From: Pseudomonas faucium
GTDB taxonomy: Bacteria; Pseudomonadota; Gammaproteobacteria; Pseudomonadales; Pseudomonadaceae
Length of the DNA stretch: 64,000 nucleotides
Assembly (NCBI RefSeq): GCF_021602585.1
Contig: NZ_BQIP01000013.1
Span: 1-64,000 of the forward strand
Reading direction: 5' to 3'
Made by a program: the position numbers and the translations under genes
The notes under the pieces: generated by a model
What the model saw: only the letters and a program-made list of their open reading frames with translations
Databases searched by the model: none
What the model was told of the DNA's origin: nothing
Shown here: positions 51,747-62,700 of the stretch, piece by piece
How the letters are laid out: each line of letters opens with the position of its first letter
How positions within the stretch are numbered: the stretch's first letter is position 1

Positions 51747-52223
51747 ATGAGCAAGCTTGACCGCTACGACCTGAGCATCCTCGCCGAATTGCAGCGCGAC
51801 GCCCGCATCTCCAACCAGGAGCTGGCCGAGCGCATCGGCCTGTCGCCCTCGCCATGCTCGCGTCGGGTCAAGCAACTGGAAGACGACGGCTACATTTCGC
51901 GCCAGGTCGCCCTGCTCGACCGCAAGAAACTGGGCCTGAGCCTGACCGCCTACGTGCTGATCGGCATGGACCGGCACACCCCGGAGCGCTTCGAAACCTT
52001 CGAGGCCGCCATCCGCAACCTGCCGCAGGTGCTCGAATGCAGCCTGGTCACCGGGATGGATGCCGACTACCAGCTCAAGGTGGTGGTGCCGGACATGGAT
52101 CATTACCAGAAACTGCTACTAGGCAGCCTGACCCGCATCGAAGGCGTTACCAGCGTGCGCTCGAGCTTCGTGCTCAACCAGGTGCTGGCGAGCACCGAGC
52201 TACCTTTGACCCACCTTCGTTAA
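51747..52223 (+). CDS. Lrp/AsnC-family transcriptional regulator
   Basis: This is a 158-residue protein of standard family size. The N-terminal HTH is KLDRYDLSILAELQRDARIS, then LAERIGLSPSPCSRRVKQLE. A linker and the RAM ligand-binding domain follow (FEAAIRNLPQVLECSLVTGM, DADYQLKVVVPDMDHYQKLL). It starts at ATG 51747. Family members sense amino acids and control their metabolism or transport. The ligand here is unknown, and no amino-acid gene is adjacent. The inverted repeat just upstream suggests autoregulation. Confidence 0.92.
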   Translation: MSKLDRYDLSILAELQRDARISNQELAERIGLSPSPCSRRVKQLEDDGYISRQVALLDRKKLGLSLTAYVLIGMDRHTPERFETFEAAIRNLPQVLECSLVTGMDADYQLKVVVPDMDHYQKLLLGSLTRIEGVTSVRSSFVLNQVLASTELPLTHLR

Positions 52224-52275
52224 TCGCTGCCTGGCCTGCGTATAATCGGCTGCTCAGCCTGCCTGGAGAACACAG

Positions 52276-52479
52276 ATGGATCCCGCCGTATTCGAAGAGT
52301 GGATGATGATCATCCTGGTGACCGTGTTGATCGGTTTCATGGGCTTCATCGTCTGGGACCTGGCGAAGAAGTCCAAGGCGGGGCGCTTTGGCACGATGAT
52401 CCTGTTCTTCGTGCTCGGCCTTGGGGTGCTGGCCTTCATCATCAAGAGCGTGGTGGTGGGGTTTCTGGAAGGGGTTTAG
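52276..52479 (+). CDS. DUF2788 membrane protein, 67 aa
   Basis: This small protein has two hydrophobic helices (MIILVTVLIGFMGFIVWDLA and GTMILFFVLGLGVLAFIIKS) separated by a short basic loop (KKSKAGRF). The opening MDPAVFEEWMM and this layout match DUF2788 proteins of pseudomonads. Its function is unknown. The start ATG 52276 has GGAG upstream. Confidence 0.85.
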   Translation: MDPAVFEEWMMIILVTVLIGFMGFIVWDLAKKSKAGRFGTMILFFVLGLGVLAFIIKSVVVGFLEGV

Positions 52480-52488
52480 TGATTTCTC

Positions 52489-52566
52489 GGGCCCCATCGC
52501 TGGCAGTCCAGCTACCCACAGTTTGTGCATTCCCCTGTGGGAGCCGGCTTGCCGGCGATGCGGCCA
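52489..52566. repeat. REP inverted pair
   Basis: A degenerate left unit (CATCGCTGGCAGTCCAGCTA) faces a canonical right unit (GTGGGAGCCGGCTTGCCGGC). The pair lies between the convergent DUF2788 and rluE genes. Confidence 0.75.
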
Positions 52567-52573
52567 ACAAGGT

Positions 52574-53203
52574 CTAAAGCCGCGCCGGAACCTCGCGCCA
52601 ACACCCCTGCTCCAGCCCCTCCAGCGCCCAATCGCCAATCCGCACGCGCACCAGGCGCAAGGTCGGCAACCCCACCGCCGCCGTCATCCGCCGCACCTGG
52701 CGGTTACGCCCCTCGCGAATCACCAGCTCCAGCCAATGGGTCGGCACGCTCTTGCGAAACCGCACCGGCGGGTTGCGCGGCCACAGCTGGGGCTCGTCGA
52801 GGCGCCGCGCTTCGGCGGGCAAGGTCGGCCCGTCATTGAGTTCGACACCTTCGCGCAGGCGCTTTAGCTGCTCATCGCTCGGTTCCCCTTCCACCTGCAC
52901 CCAGTAGGTCTTGGCCAACTTGTGCTTGGGGTCGGCGATGCGCGCCTGCAACTGCCCGTCATTGGTCAGCAGCAACAGCCCTTCGCTGTCGCGGTCCAGC
53001 CGCCCGGCCGGGTAGATGCCCGGGATGTCGATGAAGTCCTTAAGCGTCGCCCGCCCTTCGCCGTCGCTGAACTGGGTCAGCACGTCGAACGGCTTGTTGA
53101 ACAGGATCAGGCGTGGCTCGGCCGGTGGCGCCTTGGCTTGGCGACGGGGGCCGACAGGCCGCGCCTGGGGGCGGCGCGGCTTGGAACGGGGGGGCAGTGG
53201 CAT
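52574..53203 (-). CDS. rluE: 23S rRNA pseudouridine synthase RluE
   Basis: This 209-residue RsuA-family pseudouridine synthase lacks the S4 domain, as RluE does. The N-terminus is a basic Pro/Arg-rich tail ([20 protein letters not shown]). The catalytic loop is [18 protein letters not shown] with the essential Asp, near residues 67-84. [20 protein letters not shown] is the conserved C-terminal motif. RluE modifies U2457 of 23S rRNA. The start is at ATG 53203. The amn gene ends six bases upstream on the same strand, so the two could be co-transcribed. Confidence 0.88.
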   Translation of the reverse strand: MPLPPRSKPRRPQARPVGPRRQAKAPPAEPRLILFNKPFDVLTQFSDGEGRATLKDFIDIPGIYPAGRLDRDSEGLLLLTNDGQLQARIADPKHKLAKTYWVQVEGEPSDEQLKRLREGVELNDGPTLPAEARRLDEPQLWPRNPPVRFRKSVPTHWLELVIREGRNRQVRRMTAAVGLPTLRLVRVRIGDWALEGLEQGCWREVPARL

Positions 53204-53209
53204 GGATCC

Positions 53210-54673
53210 TCAGCGGAACGGCGGCTCATCGAAGCTGCGCAGTTTACGCGAGTGCAGCGAGTTGAGCTCGGTGCGCAGCAGGTCGAGGGCCGCAATGCCG
53301 ATTTTCAGGTGCTGGCTGACAGCGCGGTTGTAGAAGGCGTTGGCCGAACCCGGCAGCTTGATTTCGCTGTGCAGCGGCTTGTCCGAAACGCACAGCAAGG
53401 TGCCGTAAGGAACCCGCAGGCGGTAGCCCTGGGCAGCGATGGTGCCGCTTTCCATGTCCACCGCGACCGCACGCGAGAGGTTGATCAACGGCCGCTCCTG
53501 GGCCCAGCGCAGCTCCCAGTTGCGGTCGTCGTAGGTCAGCACGGTGCCGGTGCGCAGGCGCTTCTTCAGCTCGTCGCCACGCTCGCCGGTGACCTGCGCC
53601 GCCGCTTCCTGCAGCGCCAGCTGCACCTCGGCCAGGGCCGGGATCGGGATGTTCGGCGGCACCACCCGGTCGAGGATGCCATCCCGGCGCATGTAGGCGT
53701 GGGCCAGCACGTAGTCGCCGATGGTCTGCGACTGACGCAGTCCGCCACAGTGGCCGATCATCAGCCAGCAGTGCGGGCGCAGCACGGCCAGGTGGTCGGT
53801 GATGTTCTTGGCGTTGGACGGGCCGACGCCGATGTTGACCAGGGTGATGCCGTCGCCATCGGCGGCGATCAGGTGATAGGCCGGCATCTGGTAGCGGTGC
53901 CACACCACGCTGGCCACCAGGGCCTGCGCTTCACCGTGGTCCATGCCCTTTTCGATCTCGACGTTGCCCGGCAGCACCATGCGCACGAAGCGCGGGTCTT
54001 CGCGCAGTTGCTCGAGGCCGTGGCTGATGAACTGGTCGACGTAGCGGTGGTAGTTGGTCAGCAGGATCCACGGCTGCATGTGGCGCCAGTCGCTGCCGGT
54101 GTAGTGCACCAGGCGACGCAGGGAAAAGTCGACGCGGGCGGCGTCGAACAGCGCCAGCGGCAGGGCCTTGGAATTGTCCCAGTCGTACAGGCCATCGGCG
54201 ATGTTGTCGGTGGCGGCGGACAGGTCGGTGCTGGGGAACACGCGCGCAAGCTCGGCGGCGGTGATGCCGCTGCCGGCCAGCTCGTCGCCCTGGTCGACCA
54301 CGTAGGGGTACGGGATGTTCTGTTCGCTGACGCCGACTTCCACGGTCACCGTGTAGTCATGCATCAACGGGCGCAGCTGCTCGAGCAGGTAGCCGCGAAA
54401 CGCCGAAGGCTGGGTGACGGTGACACTGTAGGTGCCCGCGACCTGCACCTTGGCATAGGCACGGGTGGTGGCGGCCACTTCGCCGTGGCTGTAGTAGGTC
54501 AGGCGCAGGGCCGGGTAGCGGTATTGGGCACGCTCGTCGGCGTCCGGCTCGGTGCGGTCTTTCAGGTAACGCTTGAGGGCCTGGCTGAGGGCACCGGTGG
54601 CCTGTTCGTGCAGGGCCGCCAGACGGTCGACGGCCTGTTCGGGAGTATCAACGACTACAAAGGCGTGGCTCAC
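53210..54673 (-). CDS. amn: AMP nucleosidase
   Basis: This 487-residue enzyme cleaves AMP to adenine and ribose 5-phosphate in purine salvage. The length matches E. coli Amn (484). The N-terminal domain includes TRAYAKVQVAGTYSVTVTQP and the central NPxxDxS-free linker. The C-terminal phosphorylase-like domain shows INIGVG-type VNIGVGPSNAKNITDHLAVL, LMIGHCGGLRQSQTIGDYVL and AVDMESGTIAAQGYRLRVPY, the nucleoside-phosphorylase family signature. The start is GTG 54673 (VSHAFVVVDTPEQAV), with AGGAAG upstream. The longer frame to 54724 looks non-coding. Confidence 0.92.
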   Translation of the reverse strand: MSHAFVVVDTPEQAVDRLAALHEQATGALSQALKRYLKDRTEPDADERAQYRYPALRLTYYSHGEVAATTRAYAKVQVAGTYSVTVTQPSAFRGYLLEQLRPLMHDYTVTVEVGVSEQNIPYPYVVDQGDELAGSGITAAELARVFPSTDLSAATDNIADGLYDWDNSKALPLALFDAARVDFSLRRLVHYTGSDWRHMQPWILLTNYHRYVDQFISHGLEQLREDPRFVRMVLPGNVEIEKGMDHGEAQALVASVVWHRYQMPAYHLIAADGDGITLVNIGVGPSNAKNITDHLAVLRPHCWLMIGHCGGLRQSQTIGDYVLAHAYMRRDGILDRVVPPNIPIPALAEVQLALQEAAAQVTGERGDELKKRLRTGTVLTYDDRNWELRWAQERPLINLSRAVAVDMESGTIAAQGYRLRVPYGTLLCVSDKPLHSEIKLPGSANAFYNRAVSQHLKIGIAALDLLRTELNSLHSRKLRSFDEPPFR

Positions 54674-54749
54674 ACTGTGCTTCCTGTCTGGACATGCGTG
54701 GGAATCATCTTGCCTGCGTTTCATGGCAAATACATCCCCGGTGGTCGCG

Positions 54750-54834
54750 AGGGCCCCATCGCCGGCAAGCCGGCTGCCACAGCAGGATGAGCACCTTGGC
54801 CTGCGTGGCAGCCGGCTTGCCGGCGATAGGCCTC
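54750..54834. repeat. REP inverted pair
   Basis: CGCCGGCAAGCCGGCTGCCA and its complement TGGCAGCCGGCTTGCCGGCG face each other between amn and the acyl-CoA dehydrogenase gene. The pair touches the stop codon of the latter. Confidence 0.85.
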
Positions 54835-56476
54835 AGGACGGCGTGGCCCGCGCCACCAGTGCCTCGACATCGGCCCCGCGCGGCAACGCGCCGTACACCC
54901 GCCCGCCGCCCGTGAGCCGGCTGCCGATGAAGGCATCGCTCACCGCCGCGTTGCCCGCCTCGAGCAGCAACTTGGCCTGCAGGGCCAGGGCAATGTCCTC
55001 GGTCAGTTGCCGGGCGCGGTACTGGATGTCGCTGGTGTCGGCAAACGCGCCCTTGAGGTTGCCGATGTGCGCCGCCAGGCGTGGGTCGCCATGGCCGTCG
55101 CCCAATTCGCTGAACAGCGCATCGAGCACGCCCGGCTCCTTGGACAAGGCCCGCAGCACGTCCAGGCACTGCACGTTGCCCGAGCCTTCCCAGGTGGAGT
55201 TGACCGGCGCCTCGCGGTACAGCCGCGGCAGGATGCTGTCTTCGACATAACCGGCGCCGCCTAGGCACTCGGCCGCCTCGTTGATCATCGCGGGGGCGCG
55301 CTTGCAGATCCAGTACTTGCCAACCGCCGTCACCAGCCGGGCGAAATGCGCCTGCTGCGGGTCGTCGAGCTGCTCCAGGGCCTGGCCCATGCGCAGGCTC
55401 AAGGCCAATGCCGCTTCGCTCTCCAGGGCCAGGTCGGCCAGCACGTTCTGCATCAGCGGCTGCTCGCTCAGCACGCGGCCGCCGACCTTGCGGTGCGCGC
55501 AGTGGTGGGTGGCCTGGGTCAGCGCCTGGCGCATCAGGGCGCTGGAGCCGACCATGCAATCGAAGCGGGTCATGGCGACCATTTCGATGATAGTCGGCAC
55601 ACCGCGCCCCTCCTCGCCCACCATCCATGCCAGGGCGCCGCGGAACTCCACTTCGCTGGAGGCATTGGAGCTGTTGCCCAGCTTGTTCTTCAGGCGCTGG
55701 ATGTAGAACTGGTTGCGCTGGTCGTCCGGCCGGTGGCGCGGCAGCAGGAAGCAGGTAAGGCCTTTTTCGGTCTGCGCCAGGGTCAGGAAGGCATCGCACA
55801 TCGGCGCCGAACAGAACCACTTGTGCCCGACCAGCTCGTAGGGCTGGCCGGGGCCAGGCGTGCCTACCGGGTAGGCGCGGCTGGTGTTGGCGCGCACGTC
55901 GGTGCCGCCCTGCTTCTCGGTCATGGCCATGCCGATGGTGACCCCGGCCTTGTGGCGGTCGCCGACATTGCGCGGGTCGTACTCCCGCGCCAGGATCTTC
56001 GGCAGCCAGTATTCGGCCAGCTCCGGCTGCAGGCGCAGTGCCGGCACGGCGGCGAAGGTCATGGTCAGCGGGCAGCCCGTGCCGGCCTCGGCCTGGCTGT
56101 GCAAGTAGGTCATCGACGCCCGCGCCACATGCGCGCCGGGGCGGGGTTCGGCCCAGGGCAACGACGGCAGGCCGTGCTCGACGGCGGTGCGCATCAGCTC
56201 GTGGTAGGCGGGGTGGAACTCCACCAGGTCGATCCGATGGCCATAGCGGTCATGGCTGCTGAACTCCGGTTTGTGCGCGTTGGCCAGGAAGCCCGCGGCC
56301 ATCAATGGCCCGCCCGCCAGGGCACCGTAGGCATCGATCCGAGACTCGGCCCAGCCGGCGCCGAAGCGCCGCGACCATTCCTGCAGCGGCAGGTCCAGGC
56401 GGTACAGGTTGGCGCCGTCGAGGGGCGGTGGCTGGTTGGTGACTTCGTGGGTTTCAGCGTACTGGTGCAGGTTCAT
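54833..56476 (-). CDS. AidB-like acyl-CoA dehydrogenase
   Basis: This is a 547-residue flavoprotein of the size of E. coli AidB (541). The FAD/substrate signature GMAMTEKQGGTDVRAN lies near residues 182-197, GHKWFCSAPMCDAFL follows, and the C-terminal half contains INEAAECLGGAGYVEDSILP. AidB responds to alkylating damage and binds DNA, but acyl-CoA dehydrogenase activity is the family background, and the role here is inferred. The start MNLHQYAETHEV at 56476 has GGAG nearby, and the longer open frame to 56527 lacks one. The gene is divergent from the RHS gene. Confidence 0.88.
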   Translation of the reverse strand: MNLHQYAETHEVTNQPPPLDGANLYRLDLPLQEWSRRFGAGWAESRIDAYGALAGGPLMAAGFLANAHKPEFSSHDRYGHRIDLVEFHPAYHELMRTAVEHGLPSLPWAEPRPGAHVARASMTYLHSQAEAGTGCPLTMTFAAVPALRLQPELAEYWLPKILAREYDPRNVGDRHKAGVTIGMAMTEKQGGTDVRANTSRAYPVGTPGPGQPYELVGHKWFCSAPMCDAFLTLAQTEKGLTCFLLPRHRPDDQRNQFYIQRLKNKLGNSSNASSEVEFRGALAWMVGEEGRGVPTIIEMVAMTRFDCMVGSSALMRQALTQATHHCAHRKVGGRVLSEQPLMQNVLADLALESEAALALSLRMGQALEQLDDPQQAHFARLVTAVGKYWICKRAPAMINEAAECLGGAGYVEDSILPRLYREAPVNSTWEGSGNVQCLDVLRALSKEPGVLDALFSELGDGHGDPRLAAHIGNLKGAFADTSDIQYRARQLTEDIALALQAKLLLEAGNAAVSDAFIGSRLTGGGRVYGALPRGADVEALVARATPS

Positions 56477-56726
56477 TGGGAGCTCCTGAGGCCGGGCATG
56501 CCTGAAAGGCACAGTGAAGCACTCCATGCCAGTGAGTCAAAGTGACATAAATGACTATTCGGGACGCCATTTGCGACCCCGCCTTGTCCGCCCTTTCCTG
56601 CGTGTAATCGCTCGCCCTCGAACTAGCATTTTTGCCAGGTGACGAGGATACCGGCTCGCCAAATACTGGAGGGACACAGCCAATGCCATGTATCCAAATC
56701 AATCGTTGCTAGACGGAGAATGCGAA

Positions 56727-59700
56727 ATGGGCCGTTATTCAGAGAAAAAAGTAACCGGTTACAACAGAAGCATCCTTGAGAAAGCCGGCTTGAATCTCGG
56801 AGAAAAGATCGAAGTCAACGGCCGTAGCGTCTGGCTCATCGGCATTGAGGACACCCATATAAATGTCAATTACAACCGCAAGGATAGCCCCAATCATGTA
56901 CGTATCTACTATGAAGAATCTGGGGGGAACCACTGCACATCGATTGAGGGTGTTCCCCCAGAAGAAATCACGCTTCTAAGTCAGAACAAAGAAAAATACG
57001 AAACCCTTGAGAGTAAATTCAAGTACGCGCTCGAGGAGATTATAAGCCTGGGTGCACAAAAGTTAAATCTAGAAGAAACGCCCGTATTTCCTCGCAGACC
57101 GTTGATTGCGCTGATTGAACTAAAGGATGACTACAATGGCAACAACCAAGGGGGGAGCGCCTTTTACAGCAGTGAGGCTAAAAACCTTTGTGGATTTCTG
57201 TGTATCGTAGAGGCCTCTGAGCTGGCGGAGCGCTCTGATGAATTAATAATCTCAACGCATGAATCGTTGAACGATGAATGCTTCCGCTCAGACCCTTGGA
57301 ATACTCACTTCACCATCCCGCCTTTAGGAGAGCTCGGCGGCATCGCTAAAGACCGTATACGCACGCTCTATGACCTCTCTGCACTCGACGAAGTAAAACC
57401 TGTGCTAGATGCAATCAATGCCAAAACGGAAGCCTTGAGCAATCTGGTAGAAAATGATGCCAAACGGACAGAGTTTATACCTTCACCCTTTTATGAAAAT
57501 TTACCTTCCGGCCTCGTCATCGTTGATTTCAACCAATCCATTGACGAAACCGGCAGGACCAGTGGTTATGGCTTGTTGGCAGCCAGTGGGTTTCGGATGT
57601 TGACGATCTCTTGCCCCGAGGAAACGGTGAGCGATTACAACGCCCTGAAAAGTGAGCACGAATTCTTATCTTATTTCGAGCCTTTGAAGGACTTCAACTC
57701 GGCCGAGTTCTCTATCAAAGCCTTCTACACAACATCGGGCATGGCCGTCGAACAACCTGTCGCGGAGTCGACTCCAACGACTGATCAATCACCCACTACC
57801 CGCCAGTTGCAATCGTTATCAACGCCTTACGTGATCTCTAATCAGGACGATGGCGCCCTTCCCGACATGACCGATTTCTCGCTCGAGCGGGCGGGCAGTA
57901 TCGAAGGCGGCTGGAGCACCAGTACCACGATCAAGGCAGGCCGCGCATTGGCCGAGGGCGAGGTGTTGAGTGCGTTCCTGATTGATCGGCTGGATGGCGA
58001 TATCCGCAAGGTCGATTACACAGCGCAAAAGGGCAAGCTCTCTGCCCAGCAGTGGCCAAAAGCCTTCGCTGATCACCTGGCGGCTGCCGGCGAACCGATG
58101 ACCGCCGGTGGCTGGGGCGCTGACAATACCTTTTCCACTGCTAGCAAGCGCCTGCGTCTGTGGAGCCCGGCACGCTATCGCACGTTCAGCAATGCGCCCT
58201 TTGCTGCCAATCTCGTGCAGGCACTGGCCTGCGATGAGTCTTTCACCCCTACGGCAGACGAAACGCTTTGCCTGCAAGTACGCGACCTGACCTCACAGGC
58301 GTTGTACGAGCACCACTTTTTCACCCCCACGGCCACGCAAGCCAGCACGCAGTGGTCCAAGACGCTGTGCGCGCAGATCAATCGTGACAGCCGTCTGTTG
58401 CGGGCGGGCGTGCCCAGTGACTGCACCGTGACACCTGCCGAAAGTGGCAATGCCTTCTGGGTGCCGCAGTGCGCCGAGTTGTGCGTGACCCTCACCGAGA
58501 CGCGCTGGTGGCAAAGCCAGGCCGTCGAGGGCGACCAGGTACTGGAAGAAGGGCAAGCATTGCAGGCGTGGGTCTATGATGCGTTTTCCCATCGTTTACT
58601 TGCTCACCATGAGTGGAAGCCGAGCAAGGCGCAGTGCCCTGCCGGCAAATGGCTCGAGGCTTGGGCCACGGCCCTGAACGCCTCGCAGGTCGCACCCTTC
58701 CTGCGCGCGACCACGCACAATCCGGAGGCTGGGCAGGCCGATGAAGCGGGCAACTTGAACCTGTGGCAACGCGGTGACGCATTGCGCATTTTCACCACGC
58801 TGCCGGGCGCGGCCAATCGCCTGCCAGGCCCAACCCTGCAATCGGCCTGGAAAGACGACGCCGAGCATGCGGTGCTGGCCACAGTACGCCACCCGTTCAG
58901 CCACAAGTTGCTGCACCGCGCACTGTTCAAACCTCAGGATGCCGACAAGGTCAATGACCGGGATACCTGGCTGCAGGCCTTGGCCGTTTTCCTCAAGGCG
59001 CAGGCCTGGCCCGAAGTGCACGTTGGCGCAAGCGGTGATCAGTTGTCCGTCCCTCGTTTCAGTGAGTTGCAACTGCTGCTGGAGAACGTCGGCGACGGCA
59101 AGACCTGGAGCGACGGCGACTACGCCAAATATCTGCTCGAGACCGACAACCTGCCAGGCCGCACGGCAGCTGAACAAGCACGCTTCAAGGTAACAGCAGG
59201 CGCTGCCACGGTGCAGGTCGAGGTCGAGTCGTTGAATGGGGAACTGGAGTTTCGCCTGAACAACGCCGCGCACGAAAAAGGCTACCGGGTGGCTGCCTGC
59301 GTACCACGCGCCAGCGAGCAGCCGCGGTGGCCGGTGGAGGTGACTGACACCAAGGTCACCTGGGCAGGGCCGATCGAAAATGGCGTCTACGACCTGTACC
59401 TGACCTATCCGGAAAAGGCACGTGATGAAGCCAAGTTGACCGTAGGCCATATCGGCGCCTTCCACTCCAGCCATTTCTGGCACGGTGTGCAGGCCGTCGA
59501 ATTTACCCCGCCCGCGGCCATGAAAGCCTACGAGGAAATCAGTTTCCTGTGCGAGGACTATGGCAATACCAACCACTCCGAAGTATTCGACACCAGCAAC
59601 CAGGACCAGACCGGTGTGGACGAACGCAGCGGCCTGTTCCATGCCCATTACCCGATTGCGACCTTGCAAGGTTTGCATGGGCTAGGCCCGGTGTGCGACC

Positions 59701-62700
59701 TGACCCTGCACTACTCGGCGCTGCGGGCCAACGAAGCGGGCCTGGGCGATGGCTGGGCCTGGCGCTTTTCCAGAATCATCACCAGTTCCATTCAGGAAAA
59801 CGACCACCGCCTGCTCACCCTCGCCGATGGTACTCCGGTGACGTTCAGCGATGAGCAGTGGACCCAGCTGGGCGCAGGGCAGGCCATCAAAACCGATGCC
59901 TGCAGGGTAAGCAGCAACAAGGATTACAGCCAGTTCACCCTCGAGTTCCCCAGCGGCCGCCAAGAGGTCCTGAGCAAACCGGCAGCGCCCGGCAGCGATG
60001 AAGTCGAACCCAACGACGAATTCCGCAAGAAAGTGCTCAAGGCCTTGAAGGCGATCAAAGACAAAAGCAAGCCGGCCTTTCCAAGCTTCCCTGATCACTG
60101 GACACAATGGGTGCTACTGGCGCTCAGCCCCGGCGGTTATTACGCGTCCGCCGCGATCGACTACACCGAAGCCGTCAGCGCCTGGGCAAACCACGGCAAC
60201 ACCAAGGAACTGGATAGGCGCATCGCGCTGTATAAGCGGCCGTTCGTGCAGTTGCTGCCATCACGTATCGTTTCGCAGTACGGCGAAGCGCTGGACCTGC
60301 AGTGGAAGCGTCAGAAGGGCCAGTTCCTGCTGATGAGCATCAAGAACGGGGAAACCGAACTGTTCAGCGCAGAGTATGTCGACCCTGAGGTCAAGGCCGG
60401 TGGCCGGGTGAACATGCAACTCTGGCCGGGCAGCAACGAAGCGTTCAAGGTCGAACTCACACTCGAACACTATTTGCTGCGCACCCTCAAGCGCTTGCAG
60501 AAGGACACCGTTGTGCAGCAGGTCGATTGCGGCTACGACGATGACCCGACCCTGGACAGGGTGCTGTGCCGGCTGCAGGAGCTGGACGGTTCTGTGGAAT
60601 GCGTGCAGTACGTCAAGCAGGACGCCAAGCTCAAAGGTGCACCTGCCCTGCCCCGGGTGGCATTGCACGCGCTGCTGCCAGGTGGCGGGCAGCAGAACCA
60701 TATCCACCACTACACCTACACCGGCAGTTACCAGCATCCGGATGACCAGTTGTTCATCGCAGCCGTGCAAAGCGGTACCCATGCCACGGTGGCGCATGAC
60801 CTGCACGCTTTCGGGTTGGACGCCGAGGGTAACCGCACGCCGCTGATGCGGGGCTCAGGCACGGCCAACGCGCATTGGCTGGAGTTTTACCTGCGCCATA
60901 AGCACGCCACAACCACGTTCCGCTATACAGGATTAGGCGATGAGCTGGTCGAAATCATCGAGCGTATGGTCATCAGGGTCAGCGGGACACAGATCGAAGT
61001 GACCGCCAAAGCCCCGGCGATCGAACGTCGGCAGGCCGTATTACAAGCGTTGTGGGGATACTCGACCAAAAACCGAAGGCAGCTTCACCAAGCGATCAAA
61101 CACATGCTCAGCCTGGCGCCAAAGGCGCAGCGCGCAAACCTGGGCAAAACGGTAGACGCAACCACGATCGTGACTGACGCGAATGGGAACCCCTTACGCC
61201 TGCATGCCAAGGGCTCGCACTCGGTTTACTACTGTTATTACGGTGACCAAACTGAAAACCAGATCGCGCTGGGCAGCGTGCAAGCGCTCAGTGCAGTGCC
61301 GACGCTGAGCTGCCCTTTCGTGCCTGACTACGCCAGCGCCCCGCTGATGGCGGAGTACCAGTGCGACGACTACGGCAACCCTCAGGGCTTGAAGCTCTAC
61401 GGTTATCGCAAAGTCACCCGTGCCGACCGCGATTACCTGGAGCTGGCCGACGTGGTGATGGTGGACGGCATACGCGGCACGCTGACCAACGATACCCTCG
61501 CCAAGCACACTACATGGGCGCTGATCGGCAATGAGGCGCTGTGGCACCAGATCACTACGAGCACCTCGGTACCCGCCAGCAAGAAAACCACCAGCGAGCA
61601 AAGCAAGGTGCTGGAATGGGCGATCACCAGCAAGCAGACGACACATCAAGGCGGCAAGAGCGTTGAGCTGACCAATGTTCAGAAATTCATCGATAACCCT
61701 TCCCAACCGGGCATACAAGTCATCGTCAGCGCAACGACACCGGCAGGTACGGCCCAGGTCAGCAAGGAGGTTCGTTCGCGTTACAGCAGGCGTGCACTGC
61801 AAAAGGTCGAGAAAGGCATCGAGGCGCATTGGGAGCGCGATGCCTATGGCCGGATAACGAAAGAAACCCGCTACCTCCTGGCACCCGGTAGCACCGGCAA
61901 GGCTGCCAAACAGCTTGCCGATGAACGCATCGATTCGGTCTACAGCGCCGACGGTAGAGAGGTAGAACGTACTTACAAGGATGGTAGCCAGAGCCATTCC
62001 AGCCTCGACGGCCTGCAACGGGCTTGGCGAACCTCGTGGCGCAGGTCTGTTACCGAGACATATGTGCCCTTGGAGGCGCACTGCTTCACGGGGCTGGACG
62101 AATCCTCCGTATTGGGGAGTTGGGTGTGGGATTACCTGCCGGGTGGTCAGGCTATGCGCAAGGACACACCTCTGCGTGGGTTGGCGGGTAGGCAACCCTG
62201 GTTGGCGCAGGAAGCAAAAACAGTGGCAAGTGTGCCGGTTGCGGTGGAAGAGGACGCGTTCATCGTTGCGCGATTAAAATCAAATCGTGGCAGTATTTTT
62301 CGTACAATTCTTAGTGCATTACAGAAGACCGAAGTAATAAGGGAAATTCAAACAAATCTCGACTCAATCCTTTCTATAGATATATCAGGGAAGAAATACA
62401 AATTTATTAACGAAGTCAATAGAATCACTTTAATCACCGATGGCGAATCGCACACCGGAACCACAATAATAGCACTTTCCAAACCCTCATACTTCACCCA
62501 ATCAACACACGCACACGCAGACACCAACATTTTTAGCAACCCATTTGATGTACTTGAACTACTTTTAGAGGGCGAGATATTAGTAAACGACCTCCCTTTA
62601 AGGTCCAAGCATGAAACAATAGCAGACGTAAAAAGGCTTTATCAAAATGACATAATCACCGATAACTTCTCGACCACCGCTGATTCCGTCGTACAAATAA

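Noticed and set aside
52922-54790. 622-codon plus-strand frame opposite rluE and amn
   Set aside because: It runs antisense across two well-recognised genes and a REP pair, with low-complexity His/Gly/Val-rich translation.
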